Assembly: GCA_946185485.1 (NCBI GenBank) | Contig: CAMHJQ010000008.1 | Location: forward strand, 44,498 to 108,497 | Length of the DNA stretch: 64,000 nucleotides | Source of the DNA: an uncultured Prevotellaceae bacterium | GTDB lineage: Bacteria > Bacteroidota > Bacteroidia > Bacteroidales > Bacteroidaceae | Reading direction: 5' to 3' | Shown here: positions 26,757 through 34,287 of the stretch, piece after piece | How the letters are laid out: each line of letters starts with the position of its first letter | How positions within the stretch are numbered: the first letter of the stretch is position 1 | Position numbers and translations under genes: made by a program | Notes under the pieces: model-generated | The model's input: the letters and a program-made list of their open reading frames with translations, nothing else | Told to the model about the DNA's origin: nothing | Databases searched by the model: none

Positions 26757-27572
26757 TTATATTAATGGGTAAGCGTCCGAACCTTGGACCAGGTTAAATT
26801 TAGTTGAGATATATTATTATGTCGCTTATCCTCGAAATCGGGACGCCTCATATGATTCCGCTAGGCGATTAAAAACTCCACGGCGAACCCCGTAGGGGCG
26901 AAAGCTTGAGAGCCGTACCAAATCTTTGACGCAGAGGGTCTTCCCTCGGAGTCAATTTGTCTCTTCCCTGAGGGGAGAGACCACAGAGTGAGGTGGAGCC
27001 CCTTTAAGACAACCGATGGAGCAGCGAGAGGAGAGTGAAGCTCGCTTCGTCTATCCCGAGTCGCGTCAGAGGTCAAGTTTACTTAAAAGGGGACGGGGGA
27101 TTTTGAAAAAAAAGGTACTTGGTGATTTTGAAAGAAATCTGTAAGTGTTCCGAGGCCACTCGCCTCAAGCTATCACCCCGCCAGGCGATTAAAAATCTAT
27201 GAAGCCTGAATCCAGGTAGTTTGAACGCTGAATTCTCGTCGTTTGAACGCTGAATCCGCTCGGTTTTCAGCCTGATTGCAAATGCCATATTTCAAGTTTA
27301 AAATTTAAAAATTAAAATTATAATATTGCCCCTTAGGGGCAAATAATTAATAATTAATTTAATTAATTTAATAATTTAATTTATTTAATTTAATAATTAA
27401 TTTATGCCGCCGCCGCCTCGTTTTCTGAAGCCGGTGCAAAGATACACATTCGTCGCAAGACTTTCGTGACAACAGTTGTCACGAAATAAAGATACAGTAA
27501 GATTATTTATAGTTTTTAACCTCGCTCATGTTAATTTCCCCGCAAAAAGCGATAAGTCTCAAAAACTTTTCG
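26757..27572. repeat. Gene-free block: split R2, linker repeats, AT-rich heptads, perfect palindrome
   Basis: R2 runs 26880-27009 and resumes at 27089-27112; between them is an 80-bp insertion (starting GACAACCGATGGAGCAGCGA). 27290-27412 is AT-rich DNA with AATTAAT/TTTAATT-like units and the hairpin GCCCCTTAGGGGC. At 27462-27486 lies a perfect 25-bp palindrome TTTCGTGACAAC-A-GTTGTCACGAAA. A reverse-strand -7 box (27437-27444) has no visible gene downstream. Confidence 0.8.
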
Positions 27573-27582
27573 TATCTTTGCA
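27531..27582 (+). promoter_or_regulatory. Promoter of mntA-hepT
   Basis: TATCTTTG at 27573-27580, 18 bp before the mntA ATG, within a 52-bp block similar to the promoter at 23098-23149. Confidence 0.75.
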
Positions 27583-27598
27583 AACAAATAATTGAGAT

Positions 27599-27892
27599 AT
27601 GAACAAGAAGTCAGTACTAAACCGTCTCTCTACACTGAAAGCTCCCCTGATGGCAGTGGGAGTGTCCCAGTTGGGTCTTTTCGGTTCAACAGTTCGAGGA
27701 GAGAACACACGTAAGAGTGATATTGACATTCTTATTGACTTCAATGCCGGTCAGGAGACATATCTTAATTTCATGGATGCATGCAGCATCCTTCAGAGTG
27801 CTTTTGGCAAGACGAAGCTTGATGTTGTCACGAAGAAAGGTCTGAGTCCCTATATTGGTGAGTCTATCCTCAAAGAAGTAGAGTATGTATAA
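27599..27892 (+). CDS. mntA: MntA-like nucleotidyltransferase antitoxin
   Basis: 97 residues, normal for minimal nucleotidyltransferases of this class. The catalytic motif LGLFGSTVRGENTRKSDIDI (GSx10DxD type) and a further acidic strand LDVVTKKG are intact. MntA-type antitoxins transfer AMP to a tyrosine of the partner HepT and so silence it. The stop overlaps the hepT start by 8 bp, which indicates coupled translation. Confidence 0.9.
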   Translation: MNKKSVLNRLSTLKAPLMAVGVSQLGLFGSTVRGENTRKSDIDILIDFNAGQETYLNFMDACSILQSAFGKTKLDVVTKKGLSPYIGESILKEVEYV

Positions 27893-28247
27893 GTCTTACG
27901 TTCCCTATCTCCAGCATATTCTTGACGAATGCCTTTATGTGCGTTCCGTTATAACGGATGACATGCATATGGAGGAGTTCTTGCGCGATGAGACGTTGAA
28001 ACGGGCAGTCACTCGCAGCCTCTCTATCATAGGTGAGGCAACCAAGAAGATACCTGCTGATGTGAAGTACGCTTGGCAGAGCATTTCATGGCGTGAGATG
28101 GCAGGGATGCGTGACAAACTTGTTCACGACTATATGGGAGTAAACTACTATATCGTCTGGGACGTTGCGAAAAATATCATTCCGACATTGACGGGCCAGA
28201 TACAGACGATCATTGATTCCTATAAGGACTCTGAATCGCAAGGATAA
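27885..28247 (+). CDS. hepT: HepT-like HEPN ribonuclease toxin
   Basis: 120 residues, all-helical HEPN fold. The RNase motif R-x4-H-x-Y is present as RDKLVHDY at about residues 85-92, with the Tyr that MntA modifies. Also LKRAVTRSLSIIGEATKKIP, a usual HepT helix. Forms a type VII (formerly II) toxin-antitoxin pair with the overlapping mntA. Confidence 0.9.
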   Translation: MYKSYVPYLQHILDECLYVRSVITDDMHMEEFLRDETLKRAVTRSLSIIGEATKKIPADVKYAWQSISWREMAGMRDKLVHDYMGVNYYIVWDVAKNIIPTLTGQIQTIIDSYKDSESQG

Positions 28248-29208
28248 AGTAGCCTAAACTTCATTGCAATGCCACACTTTGCACCTTTAGGTCAAAGAAC
28301 TTTTGGAGCAGCGAACGCCATCATGCTTGCATGTTTGGCTGAGTCGCGACAAAAGTCAACAAAGTTAAACTTCAAATTTCAAACTTCAAATTTTTTGACT
28401 CCCCGCCTCACCCCGTAGGGCTTTATTTTTCCCCGCATGGCGATTATAAACCCCACGGCTCCCCTCGTAGCTGTCCGCCTCTTACTCATCCCGCCAGGCG
28501 ACAAAAAAGAAACGGCTCACCCCTCATGCTAAGGTAATGTTAAGCTTCGAATCTCCCCGCCTCTCTTCGTAGTTGACCGCCTTATGTTATCACCCCGCCA
28601 GGCGACAAAAAATAAACGGCTCACCCCGTAGGGGCGAAAGCTTGAGAGCCGTACCAAATCTTTGACGTAGAGGGTCTTCCCTCGCAGTCAACTTGTCTCT
28701 TCCCTGAGGGGAGGGACCACAGGGAGAGGTGGAGCCCCTTTAAGCAAAGGGGACTGGGGATTTTGAAGAAACTCTCGCAGTCAACTTGTCTCTTCCCTGA
28801 GGGGAGAGACTACAGAGTGAGGTGGAGCCCCTTTAAGCAAAGGGGACGGGGGATTTTGAAAAAAACTCGTAATCAATTACATCCTTCCATATAGGGAAGG
28901 CTTGGTTAGGTGGATGTTCTTTTGGTTCCTTTTTCTTGCGCCAAGAAAATGAACAGAATAAGTTTATAGGGGACATCCCATAAGCCCCCTCTGCGAAATG
29001 GAAAATCAACTCCCCTTTCGACAAAGGGGCCGGGGGATTCGAAAACCTTTTATGAAGAAGCGAGAACGTCACTTCGTCCTGTCGAGAACGTCACTTCGAC
29101 CATCCGAAGCCCCTTGCTGATATACTATCCGCACGTAGCAAGAACACTATCTGCACGTAGCAAGAACATTTCTTGCATGCCACTTTCTTGCACGAAAGAA
29201 GGCATTTT
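28248..29208 (+). repeat. Gene-free repeat block: R3, R2 copies and R1-like fragment
   Basis: R3-type sequence at 28385-28610, a full R2 at 28616-28766, a partial R2 at 28774-28860, a fragment near 28917-28956 that is similar to the reverse complement of the start of R1 (TTTGGTTCCTTTTTCTTGCG), and a variant R2 end at 28978-29040. At about 29125-29170 the string CGCACGTAGCAAGAACA occurs twice. No gene seen. Confidence 0.8.
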
Positions 29209-29531
29209 GCTAAAATGACCTCACATACACCCATGACACTCCTCAAATGCCGATACAGAAAGGGTTTGTCGCACGGGAGGTGGTCGGCGCACTCCTCCCG
29301 TAGACCTCCTGTCACAACTCCCCTTCCATCACATGTATTGTACAATATGGGTACTGAATTCTCGTTGACAGTCATGTTTGTTAATACTAACTATAAGACC
29401 ATTTCCTTGCAGGCTGTATGATGTGCCACGGGAGGTCTATGGGAGGTGTTTAGAGCACTCCTCCCGTGCCTCAAAGCCCCTGTACATAAGGGTTTCAAAG
29501 GGGTCATAGGTGTATGTGAGGTCTTTTTTGC
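29209..29531. mobile_element. 0.3-kb element with long imperfect terminal inverted repeats (MITE-like or invertible)
   Basis: The left end GACCTCACATACACCCATGA (29217-29236) is matched in inverted orientation by the right end TCATAGGTGTATGTGAGGTC (29504-29523), with one mismatch. The similarity continues inward: GCACGGGAGG and TAGACCTCC occur on the left (29271-29310) and inverted on the right (29425-29470). Flanking A/T runs are also inverted. The core (29310-29420) has no gene. It could be a non-autonomous transposable element or an invertible segment; no target-site duplication is obvious. Confidence 0.55.
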
Positions 29532-29633
29532 TGTTTTCCCTATTTAATAAAAAATATGCCATTGATAACGCCCCCTATCAAGAATATCAAGATAACCGAC
29601 GCCAAACTGTGTGGAGAATGCAGCACAATACAA

Positions 29634-29937
29634 ACATCTAACTTCATACATCTGACATCAGCCATCTATAGTCCATACGATCGATGATATGAAGGCATGG
29701 CTGAAGCCTTTGGGCTACAGCGATGCGATAAACGATGCTGCCATCACTTTTATCCTGCGTGAGTTCGTGATGAGCAAAGTGCCTTCTGGTAACCTCTGTA
29801 ATGCGGATATGATAGTGGAACTTCTTCGTCCGCAGTTAGAACATCAGACATCATACTTCAGCCATCAGCCATCTTTAGGATTGTACCATCATCGTGACCT
29901 TATTGGTTCACCAAGTGCGTTTATAAAAACAATTTGA
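29634..29937 (+). other. Short unrecognised reading frame between ACATCAG heptad arrays
   Basis: Heptads of the ACATCAG/ACATCTG type lie at 29634-29668 and 29841-29880. Between and through them runs a frame of 82 codons (29689-29937; start MKAWLKPLGYSDAINDAAIT). Its first 50 residues look protein-like, the rest is encoded by the array. It may be the remnant of a larger gene; no family recognised. Confidence 0.3.
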
Positions 29938-29947
29938 AATTCGTTTT

Positions 29948-30169
29948 ATGCAATATCACATATTTAGTCCTTACAGGGTGTGCCCTTTGGGCGCTCATGT
30001 CGACCATCAGCATGGTCTGGTCACGGGCTTTGCCATCGACAAAGGTGTCGACCTTTGGTTCGACATCCGCGAAGACGTACTGAGCCAAGCGGAGTTTCTT
30101 TGTGAAAAGGGAAATACGATTTCCCAATTCAGGTACGGCCTCAATGGCCTTGTCCAAATAAGTGTTTGA
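29948..30169 (+). pseudogene. Galactokinase (GHMP kinase) N-terminal fragment
   Basis: The frame from 29948 encodes SPYRVCPLGAHVDHQHGLVT followed by GFAIDKGVDLWFDI, which fits the N-terminal signature of galactokinase-like GHMP kinases (RVxLxGEHxD). Similarity ends after about 45 residues and the rest of the kinase (ATP loop, C-terminal half) is missing, so this is a relic. On the minus strand a 104-codon frame covers the same bases but shows no family pattern. Confidence 0.6.
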
Positions 30170-30239
30170 CATTGAAATTCCCGGTGCAGGGGAATTATGA
30201 ACGGGTTTGTGAGAAGGGTCCGTCAGCTCCTGCACCTTT

Positions 30240-30545
30240 AATAAGAACGGAAATTAGTGTGAAATATTGGTGAAGAGTTTGATCCGCAAGGCTTTAGCTT
30301 TTTCACCGCAGTGAAAATTAGTACAACAAATTAACATTGCGATTAAGTGAGAGCAATACCTAGCATGCTCGAGTATTGCCGAGCGTGAGCAAGGTTTAGC
30401 TCGACGGCCAAAGGGAAAGTCAATGTCGACCGAAGGTCAACATTTAACGATATAGGCTTCGTCTCTGCGAAGCAGATATGAAGCTAGATGTTGTACTTCC
30501 ACAGCAGAGTAACATAAGTAATAATCAATTTAAGTAACAGATATT
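30240..30545 (+). other. Structured leader before the polysaccharide operon
   Basis: No gene. Several hairpins: GCAATAC-GTATTGC around 30345-30380, CGAGC-GCTCG near 30379-30403, and GCTTCG-TCTCT-GCGAAGC around 30457-30474, plus GACC-GAA-GGTC near 30438. No -7 box was found with confidence, so transcription may enter from upstream. The hairpins could be pause or termination sites relevant to UpxY-type antitermination; this is speculation. Confidence 0.4.
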
Positions 30546-31616
30546 ATGTCAGTATTTAAAGACAAAGTCCTGCTGATTACAGGCGGAACGGGTTCGTTTG
30601 GTAATGCCGTTCTTCGTAGATTCCTAACGAGTGATATTAAGGAGATTCGTATTTTCTCACGTGATGAAAAGAAACAGGACGAGATGCGCCATCGTCTTCA
30701 GGCACAGCATCCAAACGAGGCATCAAAAGTACACTTCATTATCGGTAACGTGCGTGATTTAGACGCCATTGATGCTGCAATGCATGGTGTTGACTATGTT
30801 TTCAGTGCTGCCGCTCTGAAGCAGGTTCCTGCTTGTGAGTTCTATCCTATGCAGGCTGTCCGTACTAACATCTTTGGTTCTGAGAATGTACTGGAAGCTG
30901 CTGTACGTAATAAGGTATCTCGCGTTGTGGTTCTTTCTACCGATAAGGCCGCTTATCCTATCAATACGATGGGTATGACTAAGGCTTTGATGGAGAAACT
31001 TGCTATCAACAAGAGTCGTGATCCTCGTACCCGTGAGAGCGGTACTGTGATTTGCGCAACTCGTTATGGTAATGTTATGTGCAGCCGTGGTTCTATCATT
31101 CCTCTGTTCATTGAGCAAATTAAGACCGGCAAGCCAATGACAGTTACTGTCCCTGAAATGACTCGTTTCATGATGTCTCTTGACGAGGCTGTTGATCTTG
31201 TAATCTTTGCCTTTACCCATGCTAACCCTGGCGACCTGTTTGTACAGAAAGCACCTGCCGCCACTATTGAGGTGTTGGCTCAGGCTGTGAAGGAGATTTT
31301 CCATGCCGACAATGAAATTCAGGTGATTGGCGCACGTCATGGAGAGAAGATGTATGAAACGCTCTGCACCAGCGAGGAGATGGCAAAGGCAGAAGATATG
31401 GGCGACTTCTATCGTGTGCCAGCTGATATGCGCGACCTGAATTATGACCAGTACATTGATAACTTTGGTCACCGTGTAGATTTTGATCAATATAATTCAG
31501 ACAATACCCGCCGTCTCGACCTCGAAGGTATGAAGAAGATGCTCCTTTCTTTGGACTATGTTCAGGAGCAGTTGAAGGAGTGGGAAGCCGAAAAGGCGAA
31601 GAAAGCAAACCTGTAA
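30546..31616 (+). CDS. UDP-N-acetylglucosamine 4,6-dehydratase/5-epimerase-like SDR (CapD/CapE/FnlA type)
   Basis: 356 residues. NAD-binding TGGTGSFG motif (LLITGGTGSFGNAVLRRFL), IFSRDEKKQDEM that reads the nucleotide, AAALKQVP, and the catalytic STDKAAYPINTMGMTKALME region in which the usual YxxxK is replaced as in the inverting class. C-terminal part IEVLAQAVKEIF and RHGEKMYE are typical. These enzymes act on UDP-GlcNAc to give a 4-keto-6-deoxy sugar, the precursor of several amino-deoxy sugars. The following aminotransferase and acetyltransferase genes suggest a 4-amino-4,6-dideoxy (PseB-PseC-PseH-like) route rather than L-FucNAc. First gene of the capsule locus. Confidence 0.88.
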   Translation: MSVFKDKVLLITGGTGSFGNAVLRRFLTSDIKEIRIFSRDEKKQDEMRHRLQAQHPNEASKVHFIIGNVRDLDAIDAAMHGVDYVFSAAALKQVPACEFYPMQAVRTNIFGSENVLEAAVRNKVSRVVVLSTDKAAYPINTMGMTKALMEKLAINKSRDPRTRESGTVICATRYGNVMCSRGSIIPLFIEQIKTGKPMTVTVPEMTRFMMSLDEAVDLVIFAFTHANPGDLFVQKAPAATIEVLAQAVKEIFHADNEIQVIGARHGEKMYETLCTSEEMAKAEDMGDFYRVPADMRDLNYDQYIDNFGHRVDFDQYNSDNTRRLDLEGMKKMLLSLDYVQEQLKEWEAEKAKKANL

Positions 31617-31628
31617 AAGAGTAAGCGT

Positions 31629-32717
31629 ATGATACCCTTAGTAAAACCATATTTTCCTCCTCGAGAGGAACTGATGCCCGCTCTTGAAGAAATAATCTAT
31701 AGTGGCTATGTGGCCACTGGTCAGCCTGTCTTTGACTTTGAGGACCAGTTCAAAAAATATATTGGTAATGATAATATCATCTCTGTTCATTCAGGAACAG
31801 ATGCTTTGCACCTTGCGTATATCCTTGCAGGTGTAAAGCCAGGTGATGAAATCATTAGTACTCCTATGACCGCTGAGCCTACTAACACATCTATCGCAAT
31901 GGTAGGAGCAAAGGTGGTTTGGGGTGATGTTGACCCTCAAAATGGTCTTCTTGACCCCAAGAGTGTTCGCAGCCTTATCACTGAAAAGACTAAAGCAATC
32001 GTGTTGGTACACTATGCCGGTATGGTCTGTGATATGGACGAGATCTATAAGATTTCTAAGGAGTTTAACATTCCAGTAGTCGAAGACTGTGCTCATGCTA
32101 TGGGTGCCAAATACAAAGGCAAGTTGGTAGGCAACTATTCTGACTACACCATCTACTCACTTCAGGCTATTAAGCACATGACAACTGTTGATGGCGGATT
32201 CCTTGCAATGAAGGATGACTCTCAGATGGATCGTGCAAAACGTCTCCGCTGGTTTGGGCTTTCAAAGGATAAGAGCCGTTTGGATAATGACATCACTGAA
32301 GTTGGCTACAAGTACGCCATGAACAATGTCAATGCAACCATTGGCCTCTGCCAAATGAAGCACATCGATGAGAACATTGGTAAGTACATCGCCAATGGTA
32401 AGTTCTATGATGAGGCATTAAAGGGCATTCCCGGTGTTGAGCTGGTTAAGTATAATAAGAATACTGAACCTTCCTACTGGCTTTATACTATGCGCGTAGA
32501 ACGTCGTGATGATTTCTGCAAGATGATGGAGGATGCTGGTATTACTGCATCTCAGTTGCACCACCGTAGCGATACCCATAGCATCTTTAAAGAGTCGAAG
32601 CGTGAATTGCCTCAGATGGAAGATTGGTATGCTCATTTTGTACATATCCCTTGCGGATGGTGGGTTGATGAAGAAAAAAGAACAAAGATAGTAGAAACCA
32701 TCAAGAAAGGTTGGTGA
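31629..32717 (+). CDS. DegT/DnrJ/EryC1/StrS sugar aminotransferase
   Basis: 362 residues. PLP-dependent aminotransferase of type VI: GTDALHLAYILAGVKPGDEI at the cofactor phosphate site, VVEDCAHAMGAKYKG with the Asp that contacts the pyridine nitrogen, and the Schiff-base lysine Lys182 in YSLQAIKHMTTVDGG. It would aminate the 4-keto sugar formed by the preceding dehydratase. 12 bp after the dehydratase stop. A paralogue with a changed active site follows at 33235. Confidence 0.92.
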   Translation: MIPLVKPYFPPREELMPALEEIIYSGYVATGQPVFDFEDQFKKYIGNDNIISVHSGTDALHLAYILAGVKPGDEIISTPMTAEPTNTSIAMVGAKVVWGDVDPQNGLLDPKSVRSLITEKTKAIVLVHYAGMVCDMDEIYKISKEFNIPVVEDCAHAMGAKYKGKLVGNYSDYTIYSLQAIKHMTTVDGGFLAMKDDSQMDRAKRLRWFGLSKDKSRLDNDITEVGYKYAMNNVNATIGLCQMKHIDENIGKYIANGKFYDEALKGIPGVELVKYNKNTEPSYWLYTMRVERRDDFCKMMEDAGITASQLHHRSDTHSIFKESKRELPQMEDWYAHFVHIPCGWWVDEEKRTKIVETIKKGW

Positions 32718-32730
32718 TATTACATCGTAC

Positions 32731-33234
32731 ATGGATTCATTAAAACTTATTAAACATTCCGAAGCAACTCCTGAGGATATTAGCCAAGTAATAGCTGTTA
32801 AGCAAAATGCTTGGCCATATCCTTTAGAGAGTCAAAAAAACTGGATTGCTGATAATCTTTCTCCCGAAGATATTCATGTATTTCTTGTCACTGAAGGTGA
32901 ATATACCGCCTATATGAATTTGGTTAAGATACAGGTATCTATCAATAACCAGGTATATGAGGGTTATGGCATAGGAAATGTTTGTGCCAGCATTAAGGGC
33001 AGAGGCTTTGGAAATAAGCTCGTTAGATTAACAAATGACTATTTGGTAGAAAATGATAAACTTGGATTGCTTTTCTGCCATACTCCTCTTATCCGTTTCT
33101 ACTCAGGGTGTGATTGGACGCTATTACCTCCAGAGAAATGCGTAGAACCAGTTTTGGAGAATGAAATCCATGCAATGGTTTATAATTCTCCTTCAATTAT
33201 TTATTCATTAAAGTATCAAGGTAAACTATTTTAG
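32731..33234 (+). CDS. GNAT-family N-acetyltransferase
   Basis: 167 residues. The acetyl-CoA loop is seen as IGNVCASIKGRGFGNKLVRL, followed by LGLLFCHTPLIRFYSGCDW, the usual last strand and helix of GNAT proteins. It stands between two aminotransferase genes, with the second starting directly after its stop, so it probably acylates the amino group of the deoxy sugar. Substrate is inferred from context. Confidence 0.8.
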   Translation: MDSLKLIKHSEATPEDISQVIAVKQNAWPYPLESQKNWIADNLSPEDIHVFLVTEGEYTAYMNLVKIQVSINNQVYEGYGIGNVCASIKGRGFGNKLVRLTNDYLVENDKLGLLFCHTPLIRFYSGCDWTLLPPEKCVEPVLENEIHAMVYNSPSIIYSLKYQGKLF

Positions 33235-34284
33235 ATGATTCCATTATATAAACCTTATATGCCGGAACTGCCAGAGATGGACGGCGTCCTTCATTCCGGG
33301 GCGCTTGCCTATGGTAAGTGGGCAAGAGAGTTTGAAAATAAAATAGCTGAGTATATTGGCGTAAAGCATGTTCTATATACCAATTCTTACAGCAATGCAT
33401 GGCAAGTTTTGCTACGTACACTTGGTATAGAAGCAGGTGATGAAGTGATTGCTACGCCCATGTCCTGTCTTCAATCTACCATGCCTTTTGCACAGGCAGG
33501 GTTGAAGGTTGTTTGGGCAGATATTGCCCCTCGTTATGGTATCCTTGACCCAGAAAGTGTCAGGAGCATGATAACACCAAGAACCAAACTTATATGCAAT
33601 TACCATTTCTGCGGCTATCCTGGATATGTGGATGAAATCAACGAGATTGGCAAGGAAAAAGGAATTGTCGTTATCGATGATTGTATTGAGGCGTTTGGCG
33701 CAAAGTACAAAGGCAAGGTAATGGGAAATGTAGGTACACCTGTTTCTATTTTCAATTTCCAAACAGTTAGACTTCCTAATACCATTGAGGGTGGTGCGCT
33801 CGTCTTTGAGGATGATGAATTGTATAGGAAAGCTGTCATTATTCGCGACTTAGGCATTAATAGAAGTATCTTCCGTGATGCTAATGGTGAGATTAGTGCA
33901 GCTTGTGACATCAGTATTCCGAGCGTCAATGCAACCCCCAGCGATGTAAATGGATATATTGGTTGTTGCCAGATGAATGATATTGATGGTTTACTTGCTA
34001 AACAAGCTTCCAATGCAAAGCAGTGGGAATGCAAACTGATTGATATGCCATCTTTGATTGACTTTATTCATCGAGATGGAACGGAACCTAATTATTGGGT
34101 ATGCGGCTTATTGTCAAGCAAAAAGGAGGCAGATATGAAGATGTTCAAGGACCAGGGTTATGCTTGTTCTGCTGTACATTTGCCCAATACATATTATTCT
34201 GTATTTGGTAAGCAGGCTATGCCTAAAGGCGTAGAAGAGTTTTATAATAAGTTTATTGCACTTCCAAGTGGGTGGTGGTTGTAA
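33235..34284 (+). CDS. DegT-family paralogue lacking the PLP lysine (Lys to Arg)
   Basis: 349 residues. Shares the DegT fold and many motifs with the gene at 31629 (SYSNAWQVLLRTLGIEAGDE, VIDDCIEAFGAKYKGK). At the Schiff-base position it reads FNFQTVRLPNTIEGGA: the codon at 33769-33771 is AGA, so Arg179 replaces Lys. Spacing to neighbouring residues is unchanged, so this is a substitution, not a misalignment. Type VI proteins with other residues here (for example His in ColD) catalyse dehydration with free PLP, or the protein may be a partner without transaminase activity. Starts 1 bp after the GNAT stop and ends 4 bp before wzx. Confidence 0.85.
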   Translation: MIPLYKPYMPELPEMDGVLHSGALAYGKWAREFENKIAEYIGVKHVLYTNSYSNAWQVLLRTLGIEAGDEVIATPMSCLQSTMPFAQAGLKVVWADIAPRYGILDPESVRSMITPRTKLICNYHFCGYPGYVDEINEIGKEKGIVVIDDCIEAFGAKYKGKVMGNVGTPVSIFNFQTVRLPNTIEGGALVFEDDELYRKAVIIRDLGINRSIFRDANGEISAACDISIPSVNATPSDVNGYIGCCQMNDIDGLLAKQASNAKQWECKLIDMPSLIDFIHRDGTEPNYWVCGLLSSKKEADMKMFKDQGYACSAVHLPNTYYSVFGKQAMPKGVEEFYNKFIALPSGWWL

Positions 34285-34287
34285 ATT

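Noticed and set aside
24080..29060. Possible CRISPR array in the repeat block
   Set aside because: Repeats are long, hairpin-rich and irregularly spaced, without equal-sized unique spacers or cas genes.
25133..29072. Minus-strand frames of 70-96 codons across the R2/R3 repeats
   Set aside because: Each lies within repeat copies, similar frames recur in each copy, and no ribosome-binding site or domain is present.
29921..30235. Minus-strand 104-codon frame opposite the galactokinase fragment
   Set aside because: No family pattern, while the plus frame shows the GHMP kinase signature.
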